Source: Ignavibacteria bacterium (GTDB lineage Bacteria; Bacteroidota; Ignavibacteria; Ignavibacteriales; Ignavibacteriaceae). Taken from it: a stretch of 7,000 bases of DNA. A program made the position numbers and the translations under genes. The stretch lies in NCBI GenBank assembly GCA_030648225.1, contig JAUSIA010000307.1, forward strand, positions 1 through 7,000. Direction: 5' to 3'. Shown here one piece after another: positions 1 through 5,397 of this stretch; the stretch's first letter is position 1; every line of letters begins with the position of its first letter. The notes beneath the pieces were generated by a model that did not search any database, was not told the DNA's origin, and worked only from the letters and a program-made list of their open reading frames with translations.

Positions 1-363
1 GATGCTAGACACGGTGCTTATGGAATTATCCCGGGTGAACTTGATGGTGCCGTGGTTACAGGCGATTTTCCTGTTTTTAAAATTAATGGAATAAATCCAA
101 ACTATTTTGATTTTGTTAGCAAATCAAATCATTTCCTGGAAGAATGTAAAAGAAATAGTCAGGGAACAACCAGAAGAGTAAGGCTCGATATGAACAAATT
201 TTTATCTATTGCAATTCCTGTACCCTCCCCTGAAGAACAAAAAAAAGTTGTTTACTTAGTTGATAAAATCAATCAGATAAAACAAAAAAAATTAGAATCA
301 ATTAAAGAGTTAGATGCCTTATTGCCATCTGTAATCGATAAAGCATTCAAAGGGGAATTATAG
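1..363 (+). CDS. hsdS: Type I restriction-modification specificity subunit (HsdS), C-terminal part
   Basis: The frame is open from base 1 to the TAG at 361-363, giving the last 120 residues of a protein that starts before the window. HsdS carries the two target-recognition domains that tell a Type I R-M complex which DNA site to methylate or cut. The visible part opens with D-A-R-H-G-A-Y-G-I-I-P and G-A-V-V-T-G-D-F-P-V-F, a signature of the second recognition domain. It then has the I-P-x-P-S-P-E-E-Q-K-K-V linker and a helical coiled tail (V-D-K-I-N-Q-I-K-Q-K-K-L-E-S-I-K-E-L) ending L-P-S-V-I-D-K-A-F-K-G-E-L, the usual HsdS end. The C-terminus is therefore intact. The first in-frame ATG at 52 is internal and not the gene start. 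A beta-family gene follows after 33 bp on the same strand. Family assignment is confident; DNA target and partner genes cannot be read here. Confidence 0.93.
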   Translation, partial: DARHGAYGIIPGELDGAVVTGDFPVFKINGINPNYFDFVSKSNHFLEECKRNSQGTTRRVRLDMNKFLSIAIPVPSPEEQKKVVYLVDKINQIKQKKLESIKELDALLPSVIDKAFKGEL

Positions 364-396
364 TCTTTTTTATTACAAGGTTAACAAATCAAAAAA

Positions 397-1458
397 ATGA
401 TCAATACAGATCAATATGTTCCAATTCTTAAATGTAAGGAAGGTGAGTTCCAAGCACTTAAGAGATTGGATTCTTCTATTAAGAGTTTTATTGTTCCTAT
501 TGTTGATTTAGTTCGTAATAAGCAAAAAAAGTTGGACCCTCATATTTTATCATCAATAGGATATATTCTAAAACACTGGAGTCCGGAAAGACTTTTATTT
601 ATTGATGGATATATGATTCAAGAGGATGGAGTTTTGCAAAATGGTATGCATCCTATAGAATATATATTTAATGAATTATTATCAAAAAGATTTAATGTTC
701 TTCCCTCAATTAGTAACATAACTGGGTTAGATTATAATGCAGCTATAAAATCAGTTTGTCAAGAAGTTCAAAAAGGAGTTTGCATAAGAATTTTTCGAAG
801 ACCAACAAATCAAATTAATTTTGAAATAGATCGTTTATTAAATTACCTAGAACTTTCACCCATTGAAGTTGATTTAGTGATTGACCTAAGATCACTTGAA
901 GATATAGGGAGTAATGAGTTGTCCCAATGGTGTTCCCAAGAACTTAATAATTTAAATTATTTAGCGGAATGGAGAAGCTTTGTTATATCAGGGGGAAGCT
1001 TTCCAGTTGATCTTACAGAATTGAAACAAGATCAAATTCATTTAATTGATAGAAAAGAGTGGATGAACTGGAAAAGATTAGTTGAAAGAAAAGAAGTTGA
1101 AAGAATTCCTGTTTATTCAGATTATGCAATTTCACATCCTTTGATGTCACCCTTTGAAGGAATTCCTAATGCAAGCGCTAGTATCCGATATACGCAAGAA
1201 AATGAATTTTATGTATACAGAGGAAAGGGAACAAGGCAATATTCTTTTGATCAATTTTACGATTTATCTGAATCATTAATCAATAGTGAAGAATATTATG
1301 GACAAGATCATTGTGATGGAGAAAAATTTATTCATATATGTGGAACTAAAAAAGAGAAACCTGGAAGTTTAACAACCTGGAGATGGGTAGGAACTGTCCA
1401 TCATTTGACAGTTGTAACCAATCAACTTCGCCAGTTTTTTCGGGACTTTAATGCTTGA
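397..1458 (+). CDS. Beta family protein (T4 beta-like, PF14350 type)
   Basis: A complete 353-residue protein. The N-terminus Y-V-P-I-L-K-C-K-x-G-E-F-x-A-L-K-x-L (residues 7-23) and the C-terminal block with G-x-x-T-x-W-R-W-V-G-T-V-H-H-L-T-V-V (about 324-341) are the ends I recognise from the family named after the phage T4 beta protein (also labelled sce7725 in some genomes). Length is ordinary for the family. Its biochemical role is not established; homologues turn up in mobile and defence regions, commonly beside an sce7726-family gene, as here. No signal peptide or membrane segment is visible, so it is presumably cytoplasmic. The ATG at 397 begins right before the conserved block; no good ribosome-binding site is seen, only an A-rich stretch. 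It lies 33 bp after hsdS and may be read through from it. Its last 37 bp overlap the 3' end of the convergent sce7726 gene. Confidence 0.82.
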   Translation: MINTDQYVPILKCKEGEFQALKRLDSSIKSFIVPIVDLVRNKQKKLDPHILSSIGYILKHWSPERLLFIDGYMIQEDGVLQNGMHPIEYIFNELLSKRFNVLPSISNITGLDYNAAIKSVCQEVQKGVCIRIFRRPTNQINFEIDRLLNYLELSPIEVDLVIDLRSLEDIGSNELSQWCSQELNNLNYLAEWRSFVISGGSFPVDLTELKQDQIHLIDRKEWMNWKRLVERKEVERIPVYSDYAISHPLMSPFEGIPNASASIRYTQENEFYVYRGKGTRQYSFDQFYDLSESLINSEEYYGQDHCDGEKFIHICGTKKEKPGSLTTWRWVGTVHHLTVVTNQLRQFFRDFNA

Positions 1459-1982
1459 CGCACTTCTGAGGTTATTTGATTAATATTTAAATGTTGTGTT
1501 ATTATACTCCTGATCATTCTCTTTGATAAACTTTTCTTGGCTTGAATCTGAAACTTTTCTGCAATATTTAATAGTTCATCTTTCCACAAAATCTCAAGAA
1601 TAGAATGACCTTCAATACAAGGATTATTTGCAGCTTCTTTAAGTTCTTTTACTCTAACCCTCCTTCCTTCTTTTTCAATTACTAATATTCCCCACCATTC
1701 AGGTATTATGTTTTCTACATCTTCAAGATGCTTGAGATTTACAGCTATTGTTACTTTTTCAAGAGACTTATTGTAATATCTTATTTGATTTGGTAATCGA
1801 TAAAGGGTATCTTCATCACTTTTTATCTCATAGCCGTGAATAGAACCATTTATAGATGCAATGTCAATTCTAGTTAAACCAGAACATAAATCCAGTTCAT
1901 CTACGATTATTGTATCTTTTATTTTTTTATTAATTTTATGCAGGTGAGTGTGAAGTACATCCCTAATTTCAACATCATTCAT
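1422..1982 (-). CDS. sce7726 family protein, PD-(D/E)XK nuclease-like
   Basis: A complete 186-residue protein. Residues 28-66 read D-E-L-D-L-C-S-G-L-T-R-I-D-I-A, then G-Y-E-I-K-S-D-x-D-T, then Y-R-L-P-N-Q. E29, D40, E52-x-K54 and Q66 have the order and spacing of a PD-(D/E)XK nuclease core, and this layout is the hallmark of the sce7726 family. P-E-W-W-G-I (94-99), I-L-W-K-D-E-L-L (131-138) and the end with V-R-Q-A-L-K-S-R-x-x-W (174-184) match the rest of the family, so the gene is full length. Nuclease activity is inferred from the motif only. The partner beta-family gene converges on it with a 37-bp 3' overlap, so transcription of one makes antisense to the other's end. Its start faces the ImmA/IrrE gene across 96 bp. 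I chose the ATG at 1980-1982 because the family's N-terminal helix begins there. Confidence 0.85.
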   Translation of the reverse strand: MNDVEIRDVLHTHLHKINKKIKDTIIVDELDLCSGLTRIDIASINGSIHGYEIKSDEDTLYRLPNQIRYYNKSLEKVTIAVNLKHLEDVENIIPEWWGILVIEKEGRRVRVKELKEAANNPCIEGHSILEILWKDELLNIAEKFQIQAKKSLSKRMIRSIITQHLNINQITSEVRQALKSRKNWRS

Positions 1983-2078
1983 AATAAATACAATATTATT
2001 GTGAAACTAATAACTTCACTAAAATGCAATGATTCATTATATTATATATACAAATAAAAAAATTACCTCTCTAACCTA
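1983..2078. promoter_or_regulatory. Divergent control region between the sce7726 and ImmA/IrrE genes
   Basis: This very AT-rich 96-bp gap must carry the start signals of both divergent genes. Two symmetric elements are visible. One is ACAATA-T-TATTGT at 1990-2002, 8 bp from the sce7726 start codon. The other is GTGAA-N9-TTCAC at 2001-2019. For the rightward gene, TTCACT (2015-2020), a 17-bp spacer and TATATT (2038-2043) make a plausible sigma-70-like promoter. Its -35 box overlaps the right arm of the second palindrome, an arrangement expected of a repressor site. All of this is inference: in DNA this AT-rich, short palindromes and TATA boxes arise by chance, and promoter consensus may differ in this lineage. 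Confidence 0.35.
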
Positions 2079-3101
2079 ATGAGTAATGAATTCAATATCA
2101 ACAAAATTTTTGAAGCCTTTAAGAAATATGGAATTGATAAGACGTTTATTAATGAGATTTTATTACCTGATTGGTGGACACCTGAAGTTACAAATACAAA
2201 AGCTGGTTATCTACAAACTATAAGTATTCTTGCAAAAAATTTGGGGATTCATATCGAAAATTTACTAACTGATCCAGAAAATATTTCTCTCAAGAAAACT
2301 CTGCCAATAAAATATAAAACAGCAAAAAATGTTCACATAGATTCAAAAAATATTTGGGTACAATCACTCTATATTAGAATATCTGAATTAATTGAAAAAA
2401 CATTTTCGTTCCAATATAAAGAATTACCTGAAGATTCATTGGAAATTCGAAATGAAATTATTGAGAAGTATGGAAAAATAAATTTAGAAAATGTTCTTGA
2501 ATTTTTATGGACGGCAGGTATTCCCGTTTTGTTTATTTCTGAGTTCCCAAGAGGTATTCATAAAATGGATGGTATGGTAATCAATTTTAAAGGAAGACCA
2601 ATAATATTAGTATCACAAAATAGGAAACAGAGTGCTTGGGTATTATTTATAATATCTCACGAAATAGGACACATTATTAAAAAACACATATCTGAATCGG
2701 AACCTATTATATATGATACTGAATTTGAACAATTGGATGATGATGCTGAAGAAGTTGGAGCAAACCAGGAGGCATTAAGATTTTTAACTGGTCAAGATGA
2801 TCCTAATTTTATAGATGGGACTTTCGATTCTAGTTACAGACTTGCAAACTTAGCTAGAAAAATAAGTTCTAGTGTCAATGTCGATGCTGGCACTATAGTA
2901 CTAAACTATGCTTATGCAACAAAGAATTATTCTCTTGCCCAACAAGCCTTAAAAGTTTTGGATCCTAAGGCTGATGCTGTTAACCTTGTAAAATCTAAGA
3001 TGAAAAATTACTTAAATTTTGATAGTCTATCAGAAGAGAATTTTGAATTCTTCACGAAAATTACTGCAATGGCGGATAACAGAATTGAGACTATTTCTTG
3101 A
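2079..3101 (+). CDS. ImmA/IrrE family zinc metallo-endopeptidase
   Basis: A complete 340-residue protein. The zinc-peptidase motif H-E-I-G-H is at residues 194-198, within a helix F-I-I-S-H-E-I-G-H-I-I-K-K-H. An acidic segment follows with E-E-V-G-A-N-Q-E-A (224-232), which supplies the expected downstream glutamate ligand. The preceding beta-rich part (I-P-V-L-F-I to I-I-L-V-S) is also typical. Family members cleave repressors or regulators in stress responses and mobile elements (ImmA of ICEBs1, IrrE of Deinococcus). The first 65 or so residues, around G-I-D-K-T-F-I-N-E-I-L-L-P and I-L-A-K-N-L-G-I-H, resemble a degenerate helix-turn-helix of the XRE kind; I am not sure of that. The tail (about 300-340) is extra helix. 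The gene overlaps the PIN gene by 17 bp if that gene starts at 3085, so the two are probably co-translated. The substrate is unknown; the PIN partner or an unseen repressor are candidates. Confidence 0.85.
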   Translation: MSNEFNINKIFEAFKKYGIDKTFINEILLPDWWTPEVTNTKAGYLQTISILAKNLGIHIENLLTDPENISLKKTLPIKYKTAKNVHIDSKNIWVQSLYIRISELIEKTFSFQYKELPEDSLEIRNEIIEKYGKINLENVLEFLWTAGIPVLFISEFPRGIHKMDGMVINFKGRPIILVSQNRKQSAWVLFIISHEIGHIIKKHISESEPIIYDTEFEQLDDDAEEVGANQEALRFLTGQDDPNFIDGTFDSSYRLANLARKISSSVNVDAGTIVLNYAYATKNYSLAQQALKVLDPKADAVNLVKSKMKNYLNFDSLSEENFEFFTKITAMADNRIETIS

Positions 3102-3708
3102 TAATGATATAATTTTAAAATTATCCTCTATTGGTTTATTACCAGAAATAGAAAAAATTTTTAATACTACCCCAGATTTAATTTATATCCTACCCAATGC
3201 TATTAATTATATATCAAAAAGCAGCTCAGTAAAAAAGAATTATTCGCAAAAAGTTATTGATGATGCCATATCTGTTATAAAGAATTATAAAGCTATTCCA
3301 GATGAATTTATTGATCAAAATAGATTTATTAGATTGTCAAACATTGATAATATTGATTCAGGTGAGCAACTACTATTCTCTTTAACTCCTACGTCGACAG
3401 ACTTTTTAATTTTAACTGGAGATAAAAAATCCTTAACTCAGCTTAACAATGATCCAAATATTTATGATATCAAAGATGAATTAACTCAAAAAATAGTCTG
3501 TTTAGAATTTCTTGTTTTGAAACTTTTGGACTTATCTACATTTCAAGATATTTCCCAGAAAATTATTGTATCAAATTACTGTAAAGACACTTTTATAAGA
3601 ATTATTTTTAGGCAAAATAATTTAACTGCCGAAAATGCAAAGGAAGGACTGATGAGTTATTATAACGATTTAAAGTCTAACTCCGGTTCTTTATTGCTTG
3701 ATTTATAA
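3085..3708 (+). CDS. PIN-domain protein, candidate toxin partner of the ImmA/IrrE peptidase
   Basis: A 207-residue protein if translation begins at TTG 3085, which gives M-R-L-F-L-D-N-D-I-I-L-K-L, the standard first strand of a PIN ribonuclease fold. The acidic residues expected of a PIN active site are present: D6 (with D8), E94 in I-D-S-G-E-Q-L-L, D106 in S-T-D-F-L-I-L, and D113 in T-G-D-K-K-S-L. PIN proteins cleave RNA using metal held by these acids and are the toxins of VapBC-type modules. After about residue 120 comes a helical tail (roughly 125-207) longer than in minimal PIN toxins; I do not recognise it. An upstream TTG at 3019 would add 22 residues in front of the fold and I reject it. 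GGCGGA at 3071-3076 is a weak possible ribosome-binding site. The 17-bp overlap with the peptidase gene implies coupled expression. A toxin role is inferred from context. Confidence 0.72.
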   Translation: MRLFLDNDIILKLSSIGLLPEIEKIFNTTPDLIYILPNAINYISKSSSVKKNYSQKVIDDAISVIKNYKAIPDEFIDQNRFIRLSNIDNIDSGEQLLFSLTPTSTDFLILTGDKKSLTQLNNDPNIYDIKDELTQKIVCLEFLVLKLLDLSTFQDISQKIIVSNYCKDTFIRIIFRQNNLTAENAKEGLMSYYNDLKSNSGSLLLDL

Positions 3709-3787
3709 TTTCAATGCTCATTTAAATAAAATAACTTACTTACTTTTTACTTACTCATATGACAATTGTAATAGTGAAAGTGAAATA

Positions 3788-4168
3788 ATGAAAACAAAAA
3801 TTAAAATCCTGTTAATATTATTTTTTATCACTTTACTCATTTATTTCGGCTGCTCTGAAGAGCCGCCAACTGCACCAAAGCATTTTGAAGAATTTGAAAA
3901 ATGTTATGGTGAAAATCCGAACGGCACAAGTAAAAGAAAAGATTTAGGAGAAGAAGGAAGATTCAGAAAATTTAGTTTGAAGCAGATAAAGGAAAGAAAT
4001 TATAAACTTGATATATCGTGGCTTAAAGATGAAACTCTTGAAGATGCTGATGATCTTCCTGATCCGCAGGTTTTAGCAAGCGAAGCAATCATAGAACTTG
4101 AGGCGGTTGTTGACAGCTTAAAAGATATTCTTGAACAAATTGAATTGAACGGTAATGGAAATCAGTAA
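3788..4168 (+). CDS. Small predicted lipoprotein with acidic helical C-terminus
   Basis: A 126-residue protein starting at ATG 3788. It begins M-K-T-K-I-K followed by a hydrophobic stretch (about 7-20) and G-C at 21-22, so signal peptidase II processing and lipid attachment at C22 are likely. The residues just before it (I-Y-F-G) are not a strict lipobox. The mature part begins S-E-E-P-P-T-A-P, is charged in the middle, and ends in an amphipathic helix with hydrophobic residues in heptad-like spacing (L-E-A-V-V-D-S-L-K-D-I-L-E-Q-I-E-L, 104-120). I do not recognise a family and give no function. It lies 79 bp after the PIN gene and 100 bp before DUF1016. The final 23 residues recur almost exactly in the small chimeric frame at 5291-5395. 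A longer frame from TTG 3698 would bury the signal peptide behind 30 residues and is rejected. Confidence 0.68.
   Translation: MKTKIKILLILFFITLLIYFGCSEEPPTAPKHFEEFEKCYGENPNGTSKRKDLGEEGRFRKFSLKQIKERNYKLDISWLKDETLEDADDLPDPQVLASEAIIELEAVVDSLKDILEQIELNGNGNQ
4094..4160 (+). repeat. Direct repeat, copy 1 (lipoprotein tail)
   Basis: These 67 bases match 5324-5390 with 63 identities. The four differences (GAG/GAA, CAA/CAG, TTG/TTA, GGT/GGG) are all third-position and synonymous in the shared reading frame. This copy is the end of the lipoprotein gene. The match breaks on both sides, before E-L-E and at the last codons. Confidence 0.93.
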
Positions 4169-4185
4169 CTATATTCATTTACATT

Positions 4186-4212
4186 ATTACTCCAACCATT
4201 GGCTGGAGTAAT
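4186..4212. repeat. Hairpin 1 of the DUF1016 leader
   Basis: The arms ATTACTCCA and TGGAGTAAT enclose ACC-ATT-GGC, which itself pairs apart from one A/C mismatch, so nearly the whole 27 bases fold with a 3-nt loop. The core 4190-4208 has the same 19-nt, 8-3-8 geometry as 6586-6604, upstream of the second DUF1016 copy. It starts 18 bp after the lipoprotein stop codon, so it could also act as a terminator or attenuator; the following bases are AT-rich but not a clean T tract. Confidence 0.8.
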
Positions 4213-4219
4213 TATTAAT

Positions 4220-4240
4220 TCTGCCGCCATTGATGGCAGA
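4220..4240. repeat. Hairpin 2 of the DUF1016 leader
   Basis: The arms TCTGCC and GGCAGA lie around GCC-ATT-GAT, giving a 21-nt imperfect palindrome with a central ATT. It matches 6610-6630 in length and outer arms. It ends exactly 28 nt before the DUF1016 start codon, the same distance as its counterpart before the second copy. Confidence 0.78.
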
Positions 4241-4268
4241 AATTTGAAAATTTAACTTAGAGATAGTA

Positions 4269-5294
4269 ATGGCTAATCTGGATAAAACAGAATACAAAAA
4301 TTTTTTTATTGAAATCAAAGAACGTATTCGTCAGGCTCAATACGATGCGCTTAAAGCTGTTAACAAACAGCTTATATCACTTTATTGGGATATTGGAAAA
4401 ATGATTGTCGAAAAACAAGAAGCACAAGGTTGGGGCAAATCCATTGTTGAAAATCTGTCTTCTGATCTACAAAAAGAATTTCCCGGTATTAAAGGATTTT
4501 CAGCACGAAATGTATGGTATATGCGTAATTTTTACTTTATTTATTATAAGAATCCAAAACTGCAACCGCTGGTTGCAGAAATTGCCTGGGCTCATAATCT
4601 TGTAATTATGGAAAAATGCAAAGATGATATTGAAAGAGAATTCTATATAAAAATTACTAAAAAATTCGGCTGGTCAAAAAATGTTTTGATTCACCAGGTC
4701 GAAAATAAATCCTACCAAAAGTATCTGCTCAATCAAACTAATTTTGAAAAAACTCTTCCTGTTGAATACAAACACCAGGCAAAACTTGCGGTTAAAGATG
4801 AATATACTTTCGATTTTCTTGAACTCGGTGAGGAACACAGCGAACACCAGTTGGAAACTGCACTCATAAACAACATTCGGAAGTTCTTAGTCGAGATGGG
4901 CGGCAGCTTCACCTTTTTAGGTAATCAGTTCAAAATACAAGTTGGTAAACAGGAATATTTTATTGATCTTCTTCTCTTTCACCGGAAACTCCGGTGCCTG
5001 TTTGCTGTTGACTTAAAGATTGGCGAGTTCAAACCGGAGTATGCAGGTAAAATGCAATTCTATCTTTCTGTTCTTAACGACAAAGTTAAGCTTGAAGAAG
5101 AAAATCCTTCCATCGGTTTGATCCTTTGTAAAGAGAAAGACCGCTTAATTGTTGAGTATGCGCTTAAGGACAGCACACAACCGTTAGGTGTTGCTGCTTA
5201 CAAGATTACAAATAAGCTCCCAAAAGAACTTAAGAAATATCTCCCTTCTCCAAGCCAGATTTCTGAAATTGTTGATAATATGGATTTGATATGA
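4269..5294 (+). CDS. DUF1016/YhcG family PD-(D/E)XK nuclease-like protein, copy 1
   Basis: A complete 341-residue protein with the two-part layout of the YhcG (DUF1016) family. The helical N-terminal domain (about 1-150) includes L-Y-W-D-I-G-K (38-44), G-W-G-K-S-I-V-E-N-L (54-63), F-S-A-R-N-V-W-Y-M-R (77-86) and I-A-W-A-H-N (105-110). The C-terminal nuclease-like domain (about 170-335) includes E196, D233 in Y-F-I-D-L-L-L-F-H-R, D248-L-K250, and the G-x-F-K-P-E-Y-A-G-K-M-Q-F-Y-L block. These acids and the lysine make a PD-(D/E)XK active site, with Asp at the usual Glu position. DNA cleavage is predicted, not shown here. Homologues are common inside Type I R-M operons beside hsdS and fic. Its stop TGA overlaps the ATG of the HsdS-like relic (ATGA), pointing to a former or present translational coupling. 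Two perfect hairpins lie inside the coding sequence. A near-identical second copy starts at 6659. Confidence 0.92.
   Translation: MANLDKTEYKNFFIEIKERIRQAQYDALKAVNKQLISLYWDIGKMIVEKQEAQGWGKSIVENLSSDLQKEFPGIKGFSARNVWYMRNFYFIYYKNPKLQPLVAEIAWAHNLVIMEKCKDDIEREFYIKITKKFGWSKNVLIHQVENKSYQKYLLNQTNFEKTLPVEYKHQAKLAVKDEYTFDFLELGEEHSEHQLETALINNIRKFLVEMGGSFTFLGNQFKIQVGKQEYFIDLLLFHRKLRCLFAVDLKIGEFKPEYAGKMQFYLSVLNDKVKLEEENPSIGLILCKEKDRLIVEYALKDSTQPLGVAAYKITNKLPKELKKYLPSPSQISEIVDNMDLI
4560..4578. repeat. Perfect hairpin inside DUF1016 copy 1
   Basis: CTGCAACC-GCT-GGTTGCAG is an 8-3-8 perfect palindrome encoding K-L-Q-P-L-V-A-E (about residues 97-104). Its arms contain those of the intergenic hairpin at 6563-6579 (TGCAACC/GGTTGCA). 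It is repeated unchanged in copy 2 at 6950-6968. Confidence 0.85.
4980..4996. repeat. Second perfect hairpin inside DUF1016 copy 1
   Basis: CACCGGA-AAC-TCCGGTG is a 7-3-7 perfect palindrome over the codons of F-H-R-K-L-R-C at the nuclease core (about residues 237-243). It has the same small-loop geometry as the intergenic hairpins. The protein motif there is conserved in the family, so chance through codon choice is possible. Confidence 0.75.
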
Positions 5295-5395
5295 GTGAGC
5301 TTCCGAAAGGGTGGGTTTTAACTGAACTTGAAGCGGTTGTTGACAGCTTAAAAGATATTCTTGAACAGATTGAATTAAACGGGAATGGAACTTAA
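5291..5395 (+). pseudogene. Chimeric 34-codon relic: HsdS N-terminus joined to lipoprotein tail
   Basis: This small open frame starts at an ATG overlapping the DUF1016 stop (ATGA). It reads M-S-E-L-P-K-G-W-V-L-T-E-L-E and continues into A-V-V-D-S-L-K-D-I-L-E-Q-I-E-L-N-G-N-G-T before TAA. The first part, M-S-E-L-P-K-G-W, is a very common start of Type I HsdS proteins, whose next residues usually run toward T-T-L. The remainder duplicates the lipoprotein C-terminus. The simplest reading is that an hsdS gene followed DUF1016 and recombined with a lipoprotein-like gene, deleting nearly all of hsdS. The junction falls at the shared A-C-T-T-G-A-A bases or close by. The frame may still be translated: it links DUF1016 to fic with a 4-nt overlap before it and a 2-nt gap after it. 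A functional micropeptide cannot be excluded. Confidence 0.7.
5324..5390 (+). repeat. Direct repeat, copy 2 (inside the chimeric relic)
   Basis: This is the partner of 4094-4160, with 63 of 67 bases identical, in the same reading frame and strand, 1,230 bp away. The bases between the two copies carry the complete hairpin leader and DUF1016 copy 1, so the repeats bracket that gene. Homologous recombination between them would remove it. Confidence 0.93.
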
Positions 5396-5397
5396 TT

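Noticed and set aside
3019..3084. 22-residue N-terminal extension of the PIN protein from TTG 3019
   Set aside because: It lies deep inside the peptidase gene and adds basic residues ahead of the first PIN strand; TTG 3085 fits the fold start.
3737..3765. ACTTACTTACT-like short repeats after the PIN gene
   Set aside because: Too short and AT-rich to distinguish from chance; no stem-loop and T tract to call a terminator.
3698..3787. 30-residue extension of the lipoprotein from TTG 3698
   Set aside because: It would place a tail in front of a clear signal peptide; ATG 3788 is the sensible start.
4186..4240. Terminal inverted repeats of an insertion sequence around DUF1016
   Set aside because: The palindromes are self-contained hairpins repeated in the same order before each copy, not inverted ends, and no transposase is encoded.
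4405..4605. 66-codon open frame on the + strand inside DUF1016 copy 1
   Set aside because: It lies in another frame of a strongly supported gene. Its twin at 6795-6995 exists only because the DUF1016 DNA is duplicated.
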